Source of the DNA: Nothopassalora personata
Taxonomy: Eukaryota > Ascomycota > Dothideomycetes > Mycosphaerellales > Mycosphaerellaceae
Assembly: GCA_033816765.1 (NCBI GenBank)
Contig: CM066291.1
Location: 5,704,001 to 5,768,000, forward strand
Reading direction: 5' to 3'
Length of the DNA stretch: 64,000 nucleotides
Numbering within the stretch: the first letter of the stretch is position 1; every line of letters begins with the position of its first letter. Shown here one piece after another: positions 19,771-31,358 of the stretch. The notes below the pieces were generated by a model, which saw nothing but the letters and a program-made list of their open reading frames with translations, had not been told where the DNA came from and did not search any database. The translations under genes and the position numbers were made by a program.

Positions 19771-21588
19771 ATGAAATCTTTCTTCAGGTTCGCCACGGCG
19801 TTCACCTTGTCACTTCTCGCCACAGCCGACTATCACACAACCACGGAGGCACTTCTCGAAACAGTTGAAGGCATCGAGTCCTGCGCAGGATGTGAGGCTT
19901 TACTGGTCCAGCTGAAAGGCACCGCCCTTCTCGGCGACACAGCCTTCATCGATGCCGTCGCCGGAGTCTGCAAACTGGCAAGAGCAGAAGACGGCGATGT
20001 CTGCGAGGGCATTGCCGAAACAGAAGGCCCGGTTCTGGCACATGCTCTTCGAGCAATGAGTGTTCCCTCTCATACTTCTCAGCTGTTCTGTACAGCGATC
20101 TTCGGTCGCTGCGATATACCAGACGTTAGGCCGTACAATGTCTCGTTCTCGAAGCCCAAGCCAGAAGCGACACGACCTGCTCCCAGTGGGAAGAAGCCAT
20201 TGCAATTCGTACACTTCAGTGACATCCACGTGGATCACCAATACGAGACTGGAAGTAATTCCAACTGCTCAAAGCCGCTATGCTGCAGATCTTATACGCC
20301 AGAGGATGCACCTGGCAACAACCCCTACCCAGCCGGACCAAATGGTAACCACCTGTGTGACTCGCCCAAGTCCCTCGAAGAGAGCATGTACCACGCCATT
20401 GGAGCCTTCGCACCAAATGCCGCCTTTGCGCTTTTCACCGGCGATATACCAGATCACGCAGTCTGGTCCATTACCAAGCAAGATGTCAAATTTGGTCTGC
20501 GGGATGCATACACTACCATGTCCTCAATCCTCTCCATGCCCGTGTACGGTACGGTCGGAAACCACGAAGCAGCACCAGCGAATAGCTTTCCGAACAAAGC
20601 AACGACCGACGCGATCAGTAGTCAATGGGTCTACGACATTCTCGCAAAAGCGTGGCAGAAGTGGATCAAGAAGGACTCTACCAGTGCATCAGACTACGGT
20701 GCCTATGCACACAAAGTTCCCAAAACAAAACTCAAAGTCATATCAGTAAATACCAACCTCTGGTACAAAGTCAACCTCTGGAACTACGAGGCTGAGATGC
20801 AATATGACCCGAACGGACAACTAGATTGGCTCGTCTCTGAACTCCAAAGCTCCGAAGACGCCGGCGAGAGAGTCTATGTTCTGGGACACATGCCCTTCGG
20901 CGTCGACGATGCATTACGGGACTCGTCGAACTATTTGAATCAAATGATCAACCGGTACGATGCTACGATCGCCGCACTCTTCTTCGGCCATACGCACAAA
21001 GATCATTTTGAGATCACATACAGTGACTACAAACACCAGACTGCTGAGACAGCGAGGGTGGTGAGCTATGTAGCACCTTCCTTGACTCCCACGTCCGGAT
21101 CACCTGCGTTTCAGGTCGTGACGGTGGATCCGGAGACGTTTGGCGTCCTCGATATCGAAACTTACGCTGCATCGCTGGAGAATCCGGAGTTTCAGAAGTC
21201 CGGGCCGGTTTGGGAGAAGGAATATTCTGCAAAAGAGAGTTATGGGCCTGTTGTGGGGATTGTGGATGCGAAAGAAGAGTTGACACCGGCTTTTTGGCAT
21301 AATCTTACCGTCGCCTTCGAGGAAGATGATGAAGTTTTTCAGCAATACTTCGCCCGGAAGACGAGAGGTTGGAATGTCAGTCCTTGTGTGGATCAGTGTA
21401 AGAAGGATGAGATTTGCCAGTTGAGGGCAGCGGAGGCGCAATGGAACTGTATCAAGCCGACACCGAGGAGGTTGGCACAGAATGTAAATTATGCGAGGGA
21501 TGATGAGTGTCATGGTGTGAGTATTGGTTCCATCTTGAAATGCATTGCGGAGAGGCGCATGGGAATTGGGTATAAGCAAGATTTGTAG
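19771..21588 (+). CDS. Acid sphingomyelinase-like phosphodiesterase
   Basis: 605 residues, one exon. Signal peptide MKSFFRFATAFTLSLLATA, then a saposin-B-type domain with its cysteines (C38, C41, C67, C78, C107, C114) that would bind lipid, then a calcineurin-like metallophosphatase domain. Metal ligands are in order: SDIHVDH (D151, H153), TGDIPDH (D225), GNHE (263-266), GHMP and GHTHKDHF. This layout is that of acid sphingomyelinase, which splits sphingomyelin or other phosphosphingolipids and related phosphodiesters outside the cell or in the vacuole. The length is close to the family norm. A short cysteine-bearing C-terminal region follows (CVDQCKKDEICQL). The last third shifts to G-ending codons. 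Fungi lack classic sphingomyelin, so the true substrate is open. Confidence 0.92.
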   Translation: MKSFFRFATAFTLSLLATADYHTTTEALLETVEGIESCAGCEALLVQLKGTALLGDTAFIDAVAGVCKLARAEDGDVCEGIAETEGPVLAHALRAMSVPSHTSQLFCTAIFGRCDIPDVRPYNVSFSKPKPEATRPAPSGKKPLQFVHFSDIHVDHQYETGSNSNCSKPLCCRSYTPEDAPGNNPYPAGPNGNHLCDSPKSLEESMYHAIGAFAPNAAFALFTGDIPDHAVWSITKQDVKFGLRDAYTTMSSILSMPVYGTVGNHEAAPANSFPNKATTDAISSQWVYDILAKAWQKWIKKDSTSASDYGAYAHKVPKTKLKVISVNTNLWYKVNLWNYEAEMQYDPNGQLDWLVSELQSSEDAGERVYVLGHMPFGVDDALRDSSNYLNQMINRYDATIAALFFGHTHKDHFEITYSDYKHQTAETARVVSYVAPSLTPTSGSPAFQVVTVDPETFGVLDIETYAASLENPEFQKSGPVWEKEYSAKESYGPVVGIVDAKEELTPAFWHNLTVAFEEDDEVFQQYFARKTRGWNVSPCVDQCKKDEICQLRAAEAQWNCIKPTPRRLAQNVNYARDDECHGVSIGSILKCIAERRMGIGYKQDL

Positions 21589-24052
21589 AGCCCGAAGGTC
21601 GACAGGGCTTAGAAACAAGATGTAGACGCGGGAGCTAGATATGACATGCTATGATCGAGCACATCATCATGCCCAACGTGATGGCAGGCGCTCTTGCTGT
21701 TGTTAATACCAGCTTCGCCCATTCGGGCAGTGTATCGGGCAGCAGCTGCTGTGGGCGACTTCCATGGCATCTGGAGGTGGTCGACAGAGGTACGTGCTGC
21801 TGCTCATGATCGCGCTCACGGATCGGCCGGTAAAGAGCATTGAGAATATGCCTCATCCCGGTGAAGAGCCTAGTCCGCTTCCATGACGATGCCTCTGGGC
21901 TGTGACAAAAGTGTCCATGGCACGAGTCACTTCATAGTCTGGTCCGAGGTGGAGTTTGCGTCGTCATGATTGTGCCATTGTTTGCAAACTTTTTTTTTGG
22001 CTTAGCAGGAGACTGGGGTAGTACAGTACTAGGTAAGCAGTCATGGACCATCTCCCAGAGCTGTGCTGGAGTCTGCCATCGTGCTTCACTTTTCGCACCT
22101 GGCGCATACTGGTGCATATAACGAATCACCTGTCTAGTCTGCCGTGAAAGCGGGAAGTATTTGGGGAAGGCTGTGATATTGGATCGTACTGCCTGTTTTC
22201 AAAGGTGTCTATGCTGTTCCCGTTTTACCTTTCAGCGCTTCCAGTCCTTGGTCCAGTCCTTGACGAGGAGCATTCGGCGACATGAAACGTCTATTGCGTG
22301 TTGGCCTGTCTGAGAATTCCAAAAGAGGTCTCCTGCGACGACGATTGATTCCGGTTATCAGGTCTGAATGCAATCTCAGCAGGAGCATGTTGGAACAAGA
22401 AGAAGCCTTGCTCAATCTCGAAGGTAGGGGCCATCATCTAGATGACAATGATGCAGCGTGACTTTCGACTGTTCGGTATCACTCAGCATCTCGTGGGTTC
22501 GAGACTCAAGCAACTGTGCTCTTCCCCAAACGCGTACCTCCTACTTTGCGGTGCAATTACGACTCATCATCAAGGTGAAGCAGAAGTCAAAAAGATTTCT
22601 CTAACCACGATCCTTTTCGTGGCAGGGTTCACGAGTCACGACCAGACTCCACGAGAGATGCTGCGCCCTGCTTGTACTGACCTCACAGTCTTGGCCGGCA
22701 AAGAAGATGTTTAGTATCACATTTCGTGCTTGGACAGGTCATTCTGGTCTGAAGAGGAAACATAGCTTATAGGCATGATAATAATAGGGCGAGCACAAGC
22801 TTGCCGTGGTATATAGAAGGAATGCATAACAACGCGTTCCCATAGCGCGGAGTCTGTATGCAAAGCTAGTTCTATTTCCAGCTCCAGTCAAGCACTCTCG
22901 CCATTGTTGTTATTATTGTCGCTGGCCACGCGAACAATCCACAACGACCAGCACGCCGCCACACCGAAGACGCAGCGGTAGAACCTGAGGCGCCATGGAC
23001 GACGAACCGAGGACCAGACTGGTGAGCTTGTGCTGCGATTCGCGTGTTTCTGCACACGCGCAAGCCATACGTCTCACAGACTGATCAACAAACTCTGTGA
23101 ATACCCACACCCTGTGTGTGACCCGCCCCATTATTCATCACGACTGACCTGGTCTTGCTCCCCGACCACCTTCACCTTCACCTTCACGCTGCTGAACGAG
23201 ACCATGTGCATCCATCTCGCCGTGTCCGCTGTCATCGTCTCGTAACAGACGATCAAGCGTTCTGCTGTGGCGTCTGCGAGCCCGTTTCTGGGGCAAAGCT
23301 GCCGCACGTGTCCAAGGTTGTCTAGACAGGGCACGTCAGCCAGTAGGGAAGCGCTCGCTCTTCCGTAAAACATCTTGCTACAGTATGCAGCATAAGCATC
23401 TGAAGCGTGACCCAATCGTCATCGCACATGGCTTCACCAAGATCGACACAGCGCTGCTGCTGGAAGCCTTGCGAATCGACGTCTTGGGCCAAAGTCATGG
23501 CTTCGCTACGGTAACATCGACGACAGTCAGCGGCACGCCCAGCGCTAGTGCCGAGCAGTCCCTAATCTCCTATTCTAGACGACAGAGACCCACTCACTGC
23601 TCGAACACGACCGGGAGGCGTACGCCGCACGGCGACCCTTCTGGGTATCATACACTGCTACCGCGCCAGCCAAAAAGCACGTCGAGTCATAGCAGGATGC
23701 GCTCGGGCTGTGTAGCCGTGCACGGCTCGAGCGCCGACAGGAGTTGCAGAGAGAGCTGTCTTTCGAGAGGCCCAACGAAGCGAGTTGGCGAGACCTCGCG
23801 AGATGTGCAACACCACGCCCGTGTTGGATTAAAGTTGTACTGCGACCGTTGAGCGCCTCCAATCTCCCTGAAAGTGCCTCTTCGCTACCACGGCACTGAT
23901 ACATTTTCTCGAAGCACTTCAAAGGTCATGCGCGCCAGGTTCTGACTTTCTCCAAAGACCTACTCTCGTTTCTTCCCATTGCGGTCGTGCTTTGACCGTC
24001 GACCCTTCTTGATTTCTATCGCGCATTGATTGATTGTTCCATCTGCTTCACA
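21589..24052. other. Gene-poor stretch of 2.46 kb
   Basis: No supported gene. Frames up to about 155 codons occur (23385-23852) but lack homology and composition support. The last few hundred bases, including the pyrimidine-rich 23930-24050, are the likely promoter and leader of the tyrosinase gene. Confidence 0.5.
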
Positions 24053-26068
24053 ATGCGCTTCTTCGCCGCCATCTCCGCCCTTTCTGTCGCCTTCACCTCC
24101 GTTTCCGCACACATCGCAGCACCAGCAGAGGATGCGCCGACATTGCAAGAGCGCCAGAACGGCATTTTGGTGACGACCGGTGCAGGAGGAAACACAGTCT
24201 ACCCACGACTCGAGATTCGGCAGATGAAGGACAATAACCCCAATCAATACACTCTTTTGGTCTTGGCCATGGAGCGGTGGATGCAACGAAGCGAAGCCGA
24301 CCAGAGCTCTTACTTTGGAGTCTCGGGCATTCACGGTGTACCGAGGGTCAACTACAACAACGTAGGACAATGCAGCAGCTGTGGCGATGCCGATGGCTAC
24401 TGTACCCACGATTCGATTCACTTCCCGGCATGGCACCGTGTGTATGTTGCACTCTTCGAACAGGAACTCCTCAAGGTAGTCAGGACTATCGCGAGCGAGT
24501 ATCCCGCTGGTAACGCCCGGACTACGATGCAAAATGCTGCCAATGTCATGCGGATGCCATACTGGGACTGGGCTGCGAAGCCACCGGCCGGCCGACCACA
24601 TCTCCCAAAGATCGTATCTGACTTTTCAGTCACCGTCAACGCTCCGCAGGGCACCCGGACTTTCAACAACCCCTTCTTTCGTTACGACTTCAAGAACAAC
24701 CAGGGTTTGGTATACACTCCATTCACCACCTGGACCAGGACCTATCGCTACCCCAACAGCAACGGCGCAAACGCAGCCAGCGACACCAATGCATGCATCA
24801 ACGCGTTCAACAACATTCAGCGTACACTGCAAGATCAGGTCTATTCTCTCTTCACCAACTGCAGGGATTATGCGCACTTCAGCAATGACAACGCAGACTC
24901 CAGCTCGACCCAATGCTCCAACAGCTTGGAGGGCATTCACAACACCATACACAGTGTTGCCGGTGGCCCGGGAAGCGACTCTGTCTCCGCTGGGCATATG
25001 ACCTATCTGTCTACTGCCTCATTCGATCCATTGTTCTGGCTTCACCACACCAACGTTGACCGTCTGTTCGCCCTGTGGCAGCGAATCAACCCCAATTCAT
25101 ATGGCGGTGTTCAGACTGCCCCGCACAACACCTGGACCATCGCGCAGGGCTCCCGCCAGGACGCCAACTCTCCTCTGACTCCATTCTACAAGAACGGCAA
25201 CGGCCAATTCTGGACCACGAACGACGTCAGGGATTGGGCCAACACTTTCAAGTACACCTACCCAGAGTTCTCCAACAGCGATGGCTCTGCAGCCTCGATC
25301 AACCGCTACATCAACAACCTCTACAGCCCCAATGGTGGCGCGACCGCTGGGTCCTCCAAGCGCGAGGCCATGCCACAGCTGCCGGACCTGTCCAGCATCG
25401 TCTCGACGCTCAACACCTCCGTCCTTACCGACGTTACTGACCCCCTTGCGGATGCTTTGGACTCTAACCCTCTCGCGGCCCAAAACGGCTCCTTCTACCA
25501 GTACGTGGCCAACGTCAACACGCCCCGCTACAAGCTCGGCGGTTCGTACACAGTCTACTGCTTCACTGGCAAGCCAGAGTGTGAGGACCCAAAGAGCTGG
25601 GCAACCGCAAAGAACTTGGCCGGTCTCGTGGGTGTTATGGCTCAATCGGGCATGGAGGAGAACCCAGTCCTCATCGCTGGCTCCATCCCTCTTACCACGC
25701 CTCTCCAGAGCCTCTTCAGCAGTGGCGTTCTCGCTGGTCTGACTGAGGCCCTCATCGTCCCTTTCCTCACTGCCAACTTGAACTGGCGTATCATGGGCCC
25801 AGCTGGCGAGAACATCGACCCAGGCACCCTTGATGGCTTCGTTATTTCCGTCGTCGCATCCACTGCCAAGCAGCCTGCCGACGTCAACTCGCTTCCAGTC
25901 TCCTCGCCTTTCATCGACTTGATCGGGGTCACCCAGGACCAATCTGGAGGCGCCAATTCGACCGAGCAGGCCCCTGGCTCTACTTTGACGGAGGGTATGG
26001 CTGCAGTGGAGTCGATAGTCTCCATGGTGCAAGACAGCGTCACGGACATGCTGTCATCGGTAATGTAA
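24053..26068 (+). CDS. Secreted tyrosinase
   Basis: 671 residues from the Met at 24053 (signal peptide MRFFAAISALSVAFTSVSA); a Met nine codons upstream would spoil the signal. Copper monooxygenase that oxidises phenols and catechols to quinones, used in melanin-type pigment formation. CuA ligands: H94 (GIHGVP), H119 in CTHDS with C117 placed for the Cys-His thioether, and H128 (FPAWHR). CuB ligands: H296 and H300 (GIHNTIH) and H331/H332 (FWLHHTNVDRLF). A dibasic site KR at 436-437 fits removal of a C-terminal lid that keeps the proenzyme inactive. The C-terminal part (about 440-671) is Ser/Thr/Leu-rich. One exon. All key residues are present. Confidence 0.95.
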   Translation: MRFFAAISALSVAFTSVSAHIAAPAEDAPTLQERQNGILVTTGAGGNTVYPRLEIRQMKDNNPNQYTLLVLAMERWMQRSEADQSSYFGVSGIHGVPRVNYNNVGQCSSCGDADGYCTHDSIHFPAWHRVYVALFEQELLKVVRTIASEYPAGNARTTMQNAANVMRMPYWDWAAKPPAGRPHLPKIVSDFSVTVNAPQGTRTFNNPFFRYDFKNNQGLVYTPFTTWTRTYRYPNSNGANAASDTNACINAFNNIQRTLQDQVYSLFTNCRDYAHFSNDNADSSSTQCSNSLEGIHNTIHSVAGGPGSDSVSAGHMTYLSTASFDPLFWLHHTNVDRLFALWQRINPNSYGGVQTAPHNTWTIAQGSRQDANSPLTPFYKNGNGQFWTTNDVRDWANTFKYTYPEFSNSDGSAASINRYINNLYSPNGGATAGSSKREAMPQLPDLSSIVSTLNTSVLTDVTDPLADALDSNPLAAQNGSFYQYVANVNTPRYKLGGSYTVYCFTGKPECEDPKSWATAKNLAGLVGVMAQSGMEENPVLIAGSIPLTTPLQSLFSSGVLAGLTEALIVPFLTANLNWRIMGPAGENIDPGTLDGFVISVVASTAKQPADVNSLPVSSPFIDLIGVTQDQSGGANSTEQAPGSTLTEGMAAVESIVSMVQDSVTDMLSSVM

Positions 26069-27397
26069 ATCTGGACACGCGCTTTTTTTTTGGACGACAG
26101 CATTTTGGAAGACAGCAAAACCTTGTACAGCTCATCGGCTTAAGGCTCGAGAGATAGTTTCCTTTACCTCTTTTGATACCTCGTGCATGCACTCCTTCAT
26201 TACTTGCACCTCTTGGAGCGGAACCTGAACATAGGATGATAATGACCAAGCATAATCAATCTTTGTCCTTTTTTTCCCTTCTGCTTCTGCTTCTGCATAG
26301 CATGGCCGGCAGACCTCAAATTCAAGTTTCGGCCATCTCTGCACGACTTGGACATGCAACCATCATCAGGGAGGACCTCTACCACGTGAGCCACCAAAAT
26401 GTCCCTCCTGTTCCAGAAACACCACATGTGCGCGCAACAAGCAGGCTTCCGCAGTCCACTCGGAACACCAAGCGCCTCACAACCTCAAAAAGAGTCTCGG
26501 AATCTCCACCACACTGTGTCGACAATTCAAGTTTGCATGGCGAGTGTTTCACAGTTCAGGAGATGGTGATCCGACAGATCGCCCAAAGCTTGTCGTGCCT
26601 CGTTACCGGATCTTCATTGCCGCTAGCGAAGCATACGGGGAGGAGGGTCTGTCTGGTCTGTGGAGATTTGCTGACGCGCACGTGATGGCTGAGAGCAGTG
26701 TTGTTGTGTGTAACCTGTGGGTGGTGTGCGAGCATAAGGAAGATGGAGGAGGATTGTGGTGGTGGATTTGGATCAAGTCAATGAATGCGGAATGAATGGT
26801 GTTGTTGCCCAGGAGCGAGGAGGATTGAGATGCTGTGCTGGAGGAGGAGGAGGAGGAGGAGGAGGAGGAGGATGAGTAGTGACACTTTTGAAACCACGTT
26901 GTAAGGCTGACGACGAGGAACAGGCGCAGGCCGCAAGAGCTGTCTGTCGAAAGCACCCAATGCAGCAAGCTCGAATAGCTACTACAGGGCCTGCATACGG
27001 GCAGAATTATTAGATGTAGCAATGATATTGAATTTCATACTTTGCTTGATTGAGCGTTTCCCGAGATCGAGCACGTCCTTCGCAAGGAATCGCCGGCAGC
27101 ACAATCGCCGACATCAAACTTTGTCGACTACTTTGGCTTCATCATGCGTGCAGGTCAGGTACAGCGAAAAGTCGTGAAGAAGAGACGCGTGGATGCTACG
27201 CAACGATAGTCGAAGGTCTATGCATTGACTGGCCCGTGAATCGCAATTCCCACGACTGTGTGTGCGGAAATGTTCTAGGTGCTGTTCTTGTTCTCCTCCA
27301 ACATACTGTCGTTTGACACCGCACTTGAACTCTGCCCCGGCGTCAGCACACAGCATAATACCTCTAGAGTTATCGACTTGCCTTACCGCTCCAGCAC
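26069..27397. other. Intergenic region with a GGA microsatellite
   Basis: No gene recognised between the tyrosinase and the convergent PAN-like gene. A perfect GGA-type trinucleotide run lies at about 26840-26872. Short frames on both strands around 26540-27020 are shadows of simple sequence. Confidence 0.5.
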
Positions 27398-27805
27398 TCA
27401 TCTACAGTACGGCCCACACCAATCCTGAAACGGCTGCACCCATCCATCAGGCCCCGTCATTAGCACCGCGCTCTGGGCGTTGGCGCTCGCAGCATAAGCT
27501 GCCTGCTGGGTGATTTCCGAGTGCTGGACGCAATCGCCTACGACTTGGATGTATGTAGCTCCCACACAAGCCGTGCCATTGTTTGCGCAGTCCTGGGCAC
27601 AAGCAGCCAAGTCTGACCCGCGGTACCGAGCAAGGTCTGGCCCGATAATGTTCACACCACAGCCGATGAAGTAGGTGAAGTCCTGGTTATTTGCGGTGAC
27701 GGTGACGTTCTTGCCATGGTCCGAAGGGCAGCTTGGAGAGCATTCTGCTGTGGCTGCGAAAGTCCAGGCAAGGAGGGAGGTAATGGTGGTGATGGTAGTC
27801 TTCAT
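27398..27805 (-). CDS. Small secreted cysteine-rich protein, PAN/Apple-like
   Basis: 135 residues, one exon. Signal peptide of about 20 residues (MKTTITTITSLLAWTFAATA), mature chain with nine cysteines (22, 26, 49, 69, 73, 80, 92, 130, 134). The segment LAACAQDCANNGTACVGATY followed by DCVQHSEI resembles the fungal PAN/Apple-type fold used for sugar or protein binding on secreted proteins. It ends in WCGPYCR. Full PAN-domain proteins are often larger, so this is a single-domain version or an early stop; the odd cysteine number leaves one unpaired. The function is unknown; a cell-wall or host-surface ligand role is a guess. Confidence 0.75.
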   Translation of the reverse strand: MKTTITTITSLLAWTFAATAECSPSCPSDHGKNVTVTANNQDFTYFIGCGVNIIGPDLARYRGSDLAACAQDCANNGTACVGATYIQVVGDCVQHSEITQQAAYAASANAQSAVLMTGPDGWVQPFQDWCGPYCR

Positions 27806-28266
27806 CGTGGATGTTGTTGCCGGAGGAAGGGAGGGATATTGAGCTGGAGAGGCGTTGCTTCGGGCTGAAGGTGAGTGTTATGTAGCTTCGTACAAGAGAT
27901 CAAGTGCTGAATATAGATCTGGGCTACTGGATGTATTCCGGGCTTGGCTTGATTCGATGCCTTGCATGGTGACACAAAGAATGGAGACGATTCGCTTGGT
28001 CGACTGGATCTGCACAGCTGGCCGAGCGGAACTCCGTCAAGATGTCAAGATGCTTCAAAAAATGATCCGGTGAATAACAACGGCTTGCGCTAGCAGGGGA
28101 CGACTCTTTGCAGAGTGAGATGGGGCCAAGCTAAATGTGTTGCGGCAGCTTGTCGGGATCTACAGTCAACAGAAATTGTTCTGCTCCAGACCCACAGTTC
28201 TGTTCTGGACGGCCTCTCGTATGTCGCACAGTGATGTTGACTTGATAAGAAGGTAAGGTCCGGACT
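27806..28266. other. Intergenic, promoter of the PAN-like gene
   Basis: Upstream region of the minus-strand PAN-like gene and downstream of the broken GH3 gene. No coding or RNA feature seen. Confidence 0.45.
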
Positions 28267-29333
28267 TCACTTCGAGCATTTTCTTAACGCAACAGTTCGC
28301 TGTGTTGACTTCTCAGATGCCGCCCGATCAAGCCTGCCAGACTGCACAGCAGCCGCTATTCCATAGCGCCAACCGCTTCGACGCCCTGCGACACTTTGCT
28401 TAACCGAAGCAAGCACAATATCCATGCCAGCATCCGAGGCTAAGACAGCAAGCTCGTCAGTATTACCAAAACTCTCGATAGCGCCAGCCTCGAGCGCATC
28501 ACTGATAGTGACGCCTTGAAACTGAAGCCTATCGCGCAGCTCCTGCATCCACTTCTTGCTCAGACCAGAAGCATTCTTGCTATCGAGAGCAGGATACATC
28601 GCCCAGGACGGCCTGATCATCTTGACGCCGGCCTTGATTGCGTCCCTGTAAGGAGTTTCGTCGATGTTTCCAAGTTCTGCCAGCGATACATCGAGGGGAA
28701 CAGGCTGGAGATCCGTGGTGGCCTCTTTCTTTGCAGCGTCCAGTCCCGGAAGTTGTTTCGCTACCCTCGTGATTGAAGAGTCGTCACCCGAAATCAGCAC
28801 ATTCTCCGGCGACGGCAGGGTCCATGCTGAATGAGCGCTCAAAGCTGTCTGTGAAGTCTCCTGCTTCGCAGAATACGTCTAAGACAGGAGCCAGGTCACC
28901 GTTTGTGTGATACTTCGAGAACACGTCAGCCACTGTCGAACCAGCCGACGCAGCTGCTGCAGCAGGACTTTTCAATGCAACCATCTTCGCCGAGTCTCAG
29001 GACCGCCTGGCAAGTGATTCACCTTCCCGCCTGCTTGATCTGTGAGGATCAGAAGCGGCAAATCAAGGGATCTCTGATAGTTTTCATATGCTTCCTACGG
29101 CACTTGATCTGGCCAGGGAGTTTATCGGTGACATTCTCGGTGAAGAAGATGACGCCTCCCACCTTACCGGCGGTCGTTGCGTCAAGCAGTTCTTGATGAA
29201 CCGATTCCCCTGGCCAGCTCCAGATTACATGATATCCAGCTTGTACCATATCGCTACATGCCCGCGCTGATGTCCCGCTCCGTGTGTTCAGGAATGCCGT
29301 GGCCAGCAATAGTGCTCTGTGTGGCTTATTCAT
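28267..29333 (-). pseudogene. Broken GH3 beta-N-acetylhexosaminidase-like gene
   Basis: Homology to glycoside hydrolase family 3 hexosaminidases (NagZ-like) runs continuously on the minus strand but hops between frames. First frame: YHVIWSWPGE, GKVGGVIFFTENV (to about 29090). Second: ENYQRSLDLPLLILTDQAGG and LPGGPET. Third: KMVALKSPAAAAASAG through DFTDSFERSFSMDP. Fourth: KQLPGLDAAKKEATTDLQPV through the end at 28267 (MIRPSWAMYPALD, ISDALEAGAIESFG). At least three frameshifts are needed, none fitting an intron with good borders, so a full enzyme cannot be made. Much of the sequence, including the VSDA-like ISDALEAG segment, is still well conserved, so the loss is recent. The 5' limit (ATG at 29333) is uncertain. 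Confidence 0.82.
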
Positions 29334-29623
29334 ACTGTGTCGCGATAAGTCTTTTTCAAGAGGAAGCGTTGATTGTGCTATGACGATGAAGCCGACATGA
29401 AGTCGGACAATTGCTCCCGTGGTTGCCATGTCGCAGTCTTGACTTCTCGCCAAGTGGTGGAGTTTTCTCGAGGGAAGCTCTATTGACGAACAGCCAAAGC
29501 TTCGGACATCGCTCACGTCAAGTATTCTGCAGTTGGCTTGCAGGTCATACCTGGAGATGCTATGCGAGCAGCGATCCATTCAGGACTGTAGGATTGGATA
29601 GGATCAGTGGCATCGTGCTCGGT

Positions 29624-30646
29624 TCAATCGCCAGAACTCATCTTGCCAACGGCCTTGTACCACATGTGATCCAAGACCATCCGGTTTTGCTGCCATTTGA
29701 GCCAAGTCACAGCTTGAAGCAAACAATCAGCCAGGTCGTCCAGTTTGCCTCCTGCTAGGCTCATGGCTTGTTTGCTCTGGCGCGTGTCCAGCTTGAACGC
29801 CTCTGCAATCCTCGTGGCATTTCCCTCGTACTGCAGGTCGATTCCAGACGTCCCCAAGACCCAGGAGCGAACGATATCGACCTTGTCTTTCTTCTCAATC
29901 TTCCTTCTGTCAGACATGGCATGGTGGATCATGGTCTGTATCTGAGGGTTGGCATCGCTGAATAGAGTCGGTGGTATCGAGGATATTGAAGCTGCAGACG
30001 ACCAGAATTGTGCTACTCTCGCCGGACTGACGGCGTGAACGGTGGGGAATGCAACTATGTGGCCTTCCTGCCGTAGTGTTTCCAGTGAAGCCCATAGCAT
30101 GCTTTCCAGCATATTCACCCGAACGGTCCATTCCTGAATAGCCGCAGCACCGCCAGAACGAAAGCGCTGGCGCTCTATCAATATCGTGCTTGGTCCGTGA
30201 CTGAGAAGGTCTTTCGTGACTCTGTGGGCCGTTTTGGATAGCACCTCGGGCGTGAAAGAGTCCTTGTGCAGCGAACTCATACTCTGAGCTCTCCCATGCT
30301 TGGTAGATTGTTCGGGTTCGGTGGTCTCAGCCGGAATAGATGCTCCAGCCTCTTTGGCCACAGCACTGTCTAGCAGGTCCTTTCGTGTCCAGGCGCTCAC
30401 TCTCAGAGTAGTCTTGTCAGACCTCGGTTTGGATGTCAAAGGCTCGACCACGCAGTATGCCAGATTACGGATGCCCATGTCCAGGCTAATGATTCTCCCA
30501 GAAGGTGTCTCATGCTTCCGCTGGATAGTAGCTGGAGTGAGTAGTGCCTGAAGTTCAGCTTTGGTTCCGATCATGGGGAGTCCGGTAAGATATGCCCAAT
30601 ATTTGAGCTGCCGGCTCTTTAGAGCAGGCTGTCGAAGGGCAGCCAT
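29624..30646 (-). CDS. CCE1: Mitochondrial Holliday-junction resolvase (CCE1/Ydc2)
   Basis: 340 residues, one exon. Endonuclease that cuts four-way DNA junctions during mitochondrial DNA recombination and segregation, with an RNase H-like fold. Residues 1-45 form a SAP-like helical DNA-binding start (LKYWAYLTGLPMIGTKAELQ). The first catalytic Asp is D56 in ISLDMGIRN; ILIERQRFR carries the conserved Glu; the closing acidic pair is in KLDDLADCLLQA. The length is typical. It is divergently arranged with the GH3 beta-glucosidase across about 710 bp. Its start is the only Met fitting the SAP-like beginning. Confidence 0.92.
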   Translation of the reverse strand: MAALRQPALKSRQLKYWAYLTGLPMIGTKAELQALLTPATIQRKHETPSGRIISLDMGIRNLAYCVVEPLTSKPRSDKTTLRVSAWTRKDLLDSAVAKEAGASIPAETTEPEQSTKHGRAQSMSSLHKDSFTPEVLSKTAHRVTKDLLSHGPSTILIERQRFRSGGAAAIQEWTVRVNMLESMLWASLETLRQEGHIVAFPTVHAVSPARVAQFWSSAASISSIPPTLFSDANPQIQTMIHHAMSDRRKIEKKDKVDIVRSWVLGTSGIDLQYEGNATRIAEAFKLDTRQSKQAMSLAGGKLDDLADCLLQAVTWLKWQQNRMVLDHMWYKAVGKMSSGD

Positions 30647-31358
30647 GGTTCAGATATGGCTTTGGATCGTGCGGGAAAACCATGCGACTTCCTACCGCCG
30701 TACCACCAATGTTGTCCGCCTGGCCACGAGACTCGCTGACAGCTAAGGTTGAACGCACTCCTGATACTGAAGCATCATATGTCGGAGAGGACAAATGATA
30801 TCACGGGGTGATATTGACAGCGACAGGAGCTTTGTTGACGGCGCGATCATGTGACTGAAGTCAATACTAGTGGGAGCGTGCGGCAGGTCGAGGCGAGCCG
30901 CGTGGACTTTCCACCCAGAAGAACAACCGAGGCACGGATCGGTTCATGTTCGGCCGGAGCCGCGGCCCTGAGATCCACCAGCATTTATCTTACTTATTAC
31001 AGTACTCCCCGTCTTCCATCTCAAAACGTCCTCTGCGTTGCGACATACCGTAGCCGCATGCTTCGAGAGCCGCATGTGATCCACGCCGCCTCCCGGAGCA
31101 TATCGTCACATCGTGTTGTTGGATATGAGCTCGGCATTGATCTGGCGCGGCGCTATGTGGCCCACCTGCCACGAGAATGCGGAGAGTCTCCATCCAGCTG
31201 CCATATGGAACGGAGCGCCGTTCTCCGGAGCAACTGCAGGTGATCAGGACAGTCACTACAGTGTCAGTCTCGGGTAAATCACTTCCATCTTCCCCACTCC
31301 CTCGTCCAATTCACTGCTGGAGCACAGAGACCACTGCACAGCGATCAAGACCGACAAA
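30647..31358. other. Divergent promoter region (CCE1 / beta-glucosidase)
   Basis: Separates two genes transcribed away from each other. Short frames only; no specific binding sites are claimed. Confidence 0.5.

Noticed and set aside
23385..23852. 155-codon plus-strand frame
   Set aside because: No signal, domain or splice support; overlaps frames on the opposite strand.
15478..26068. FAD oxidase, phosphodiesterase and tyrosinase as a metabolite cluster
   Set aside because: No synthase, transporter or regulator nearby and large gene-free gaps; co-location alone is not enough.
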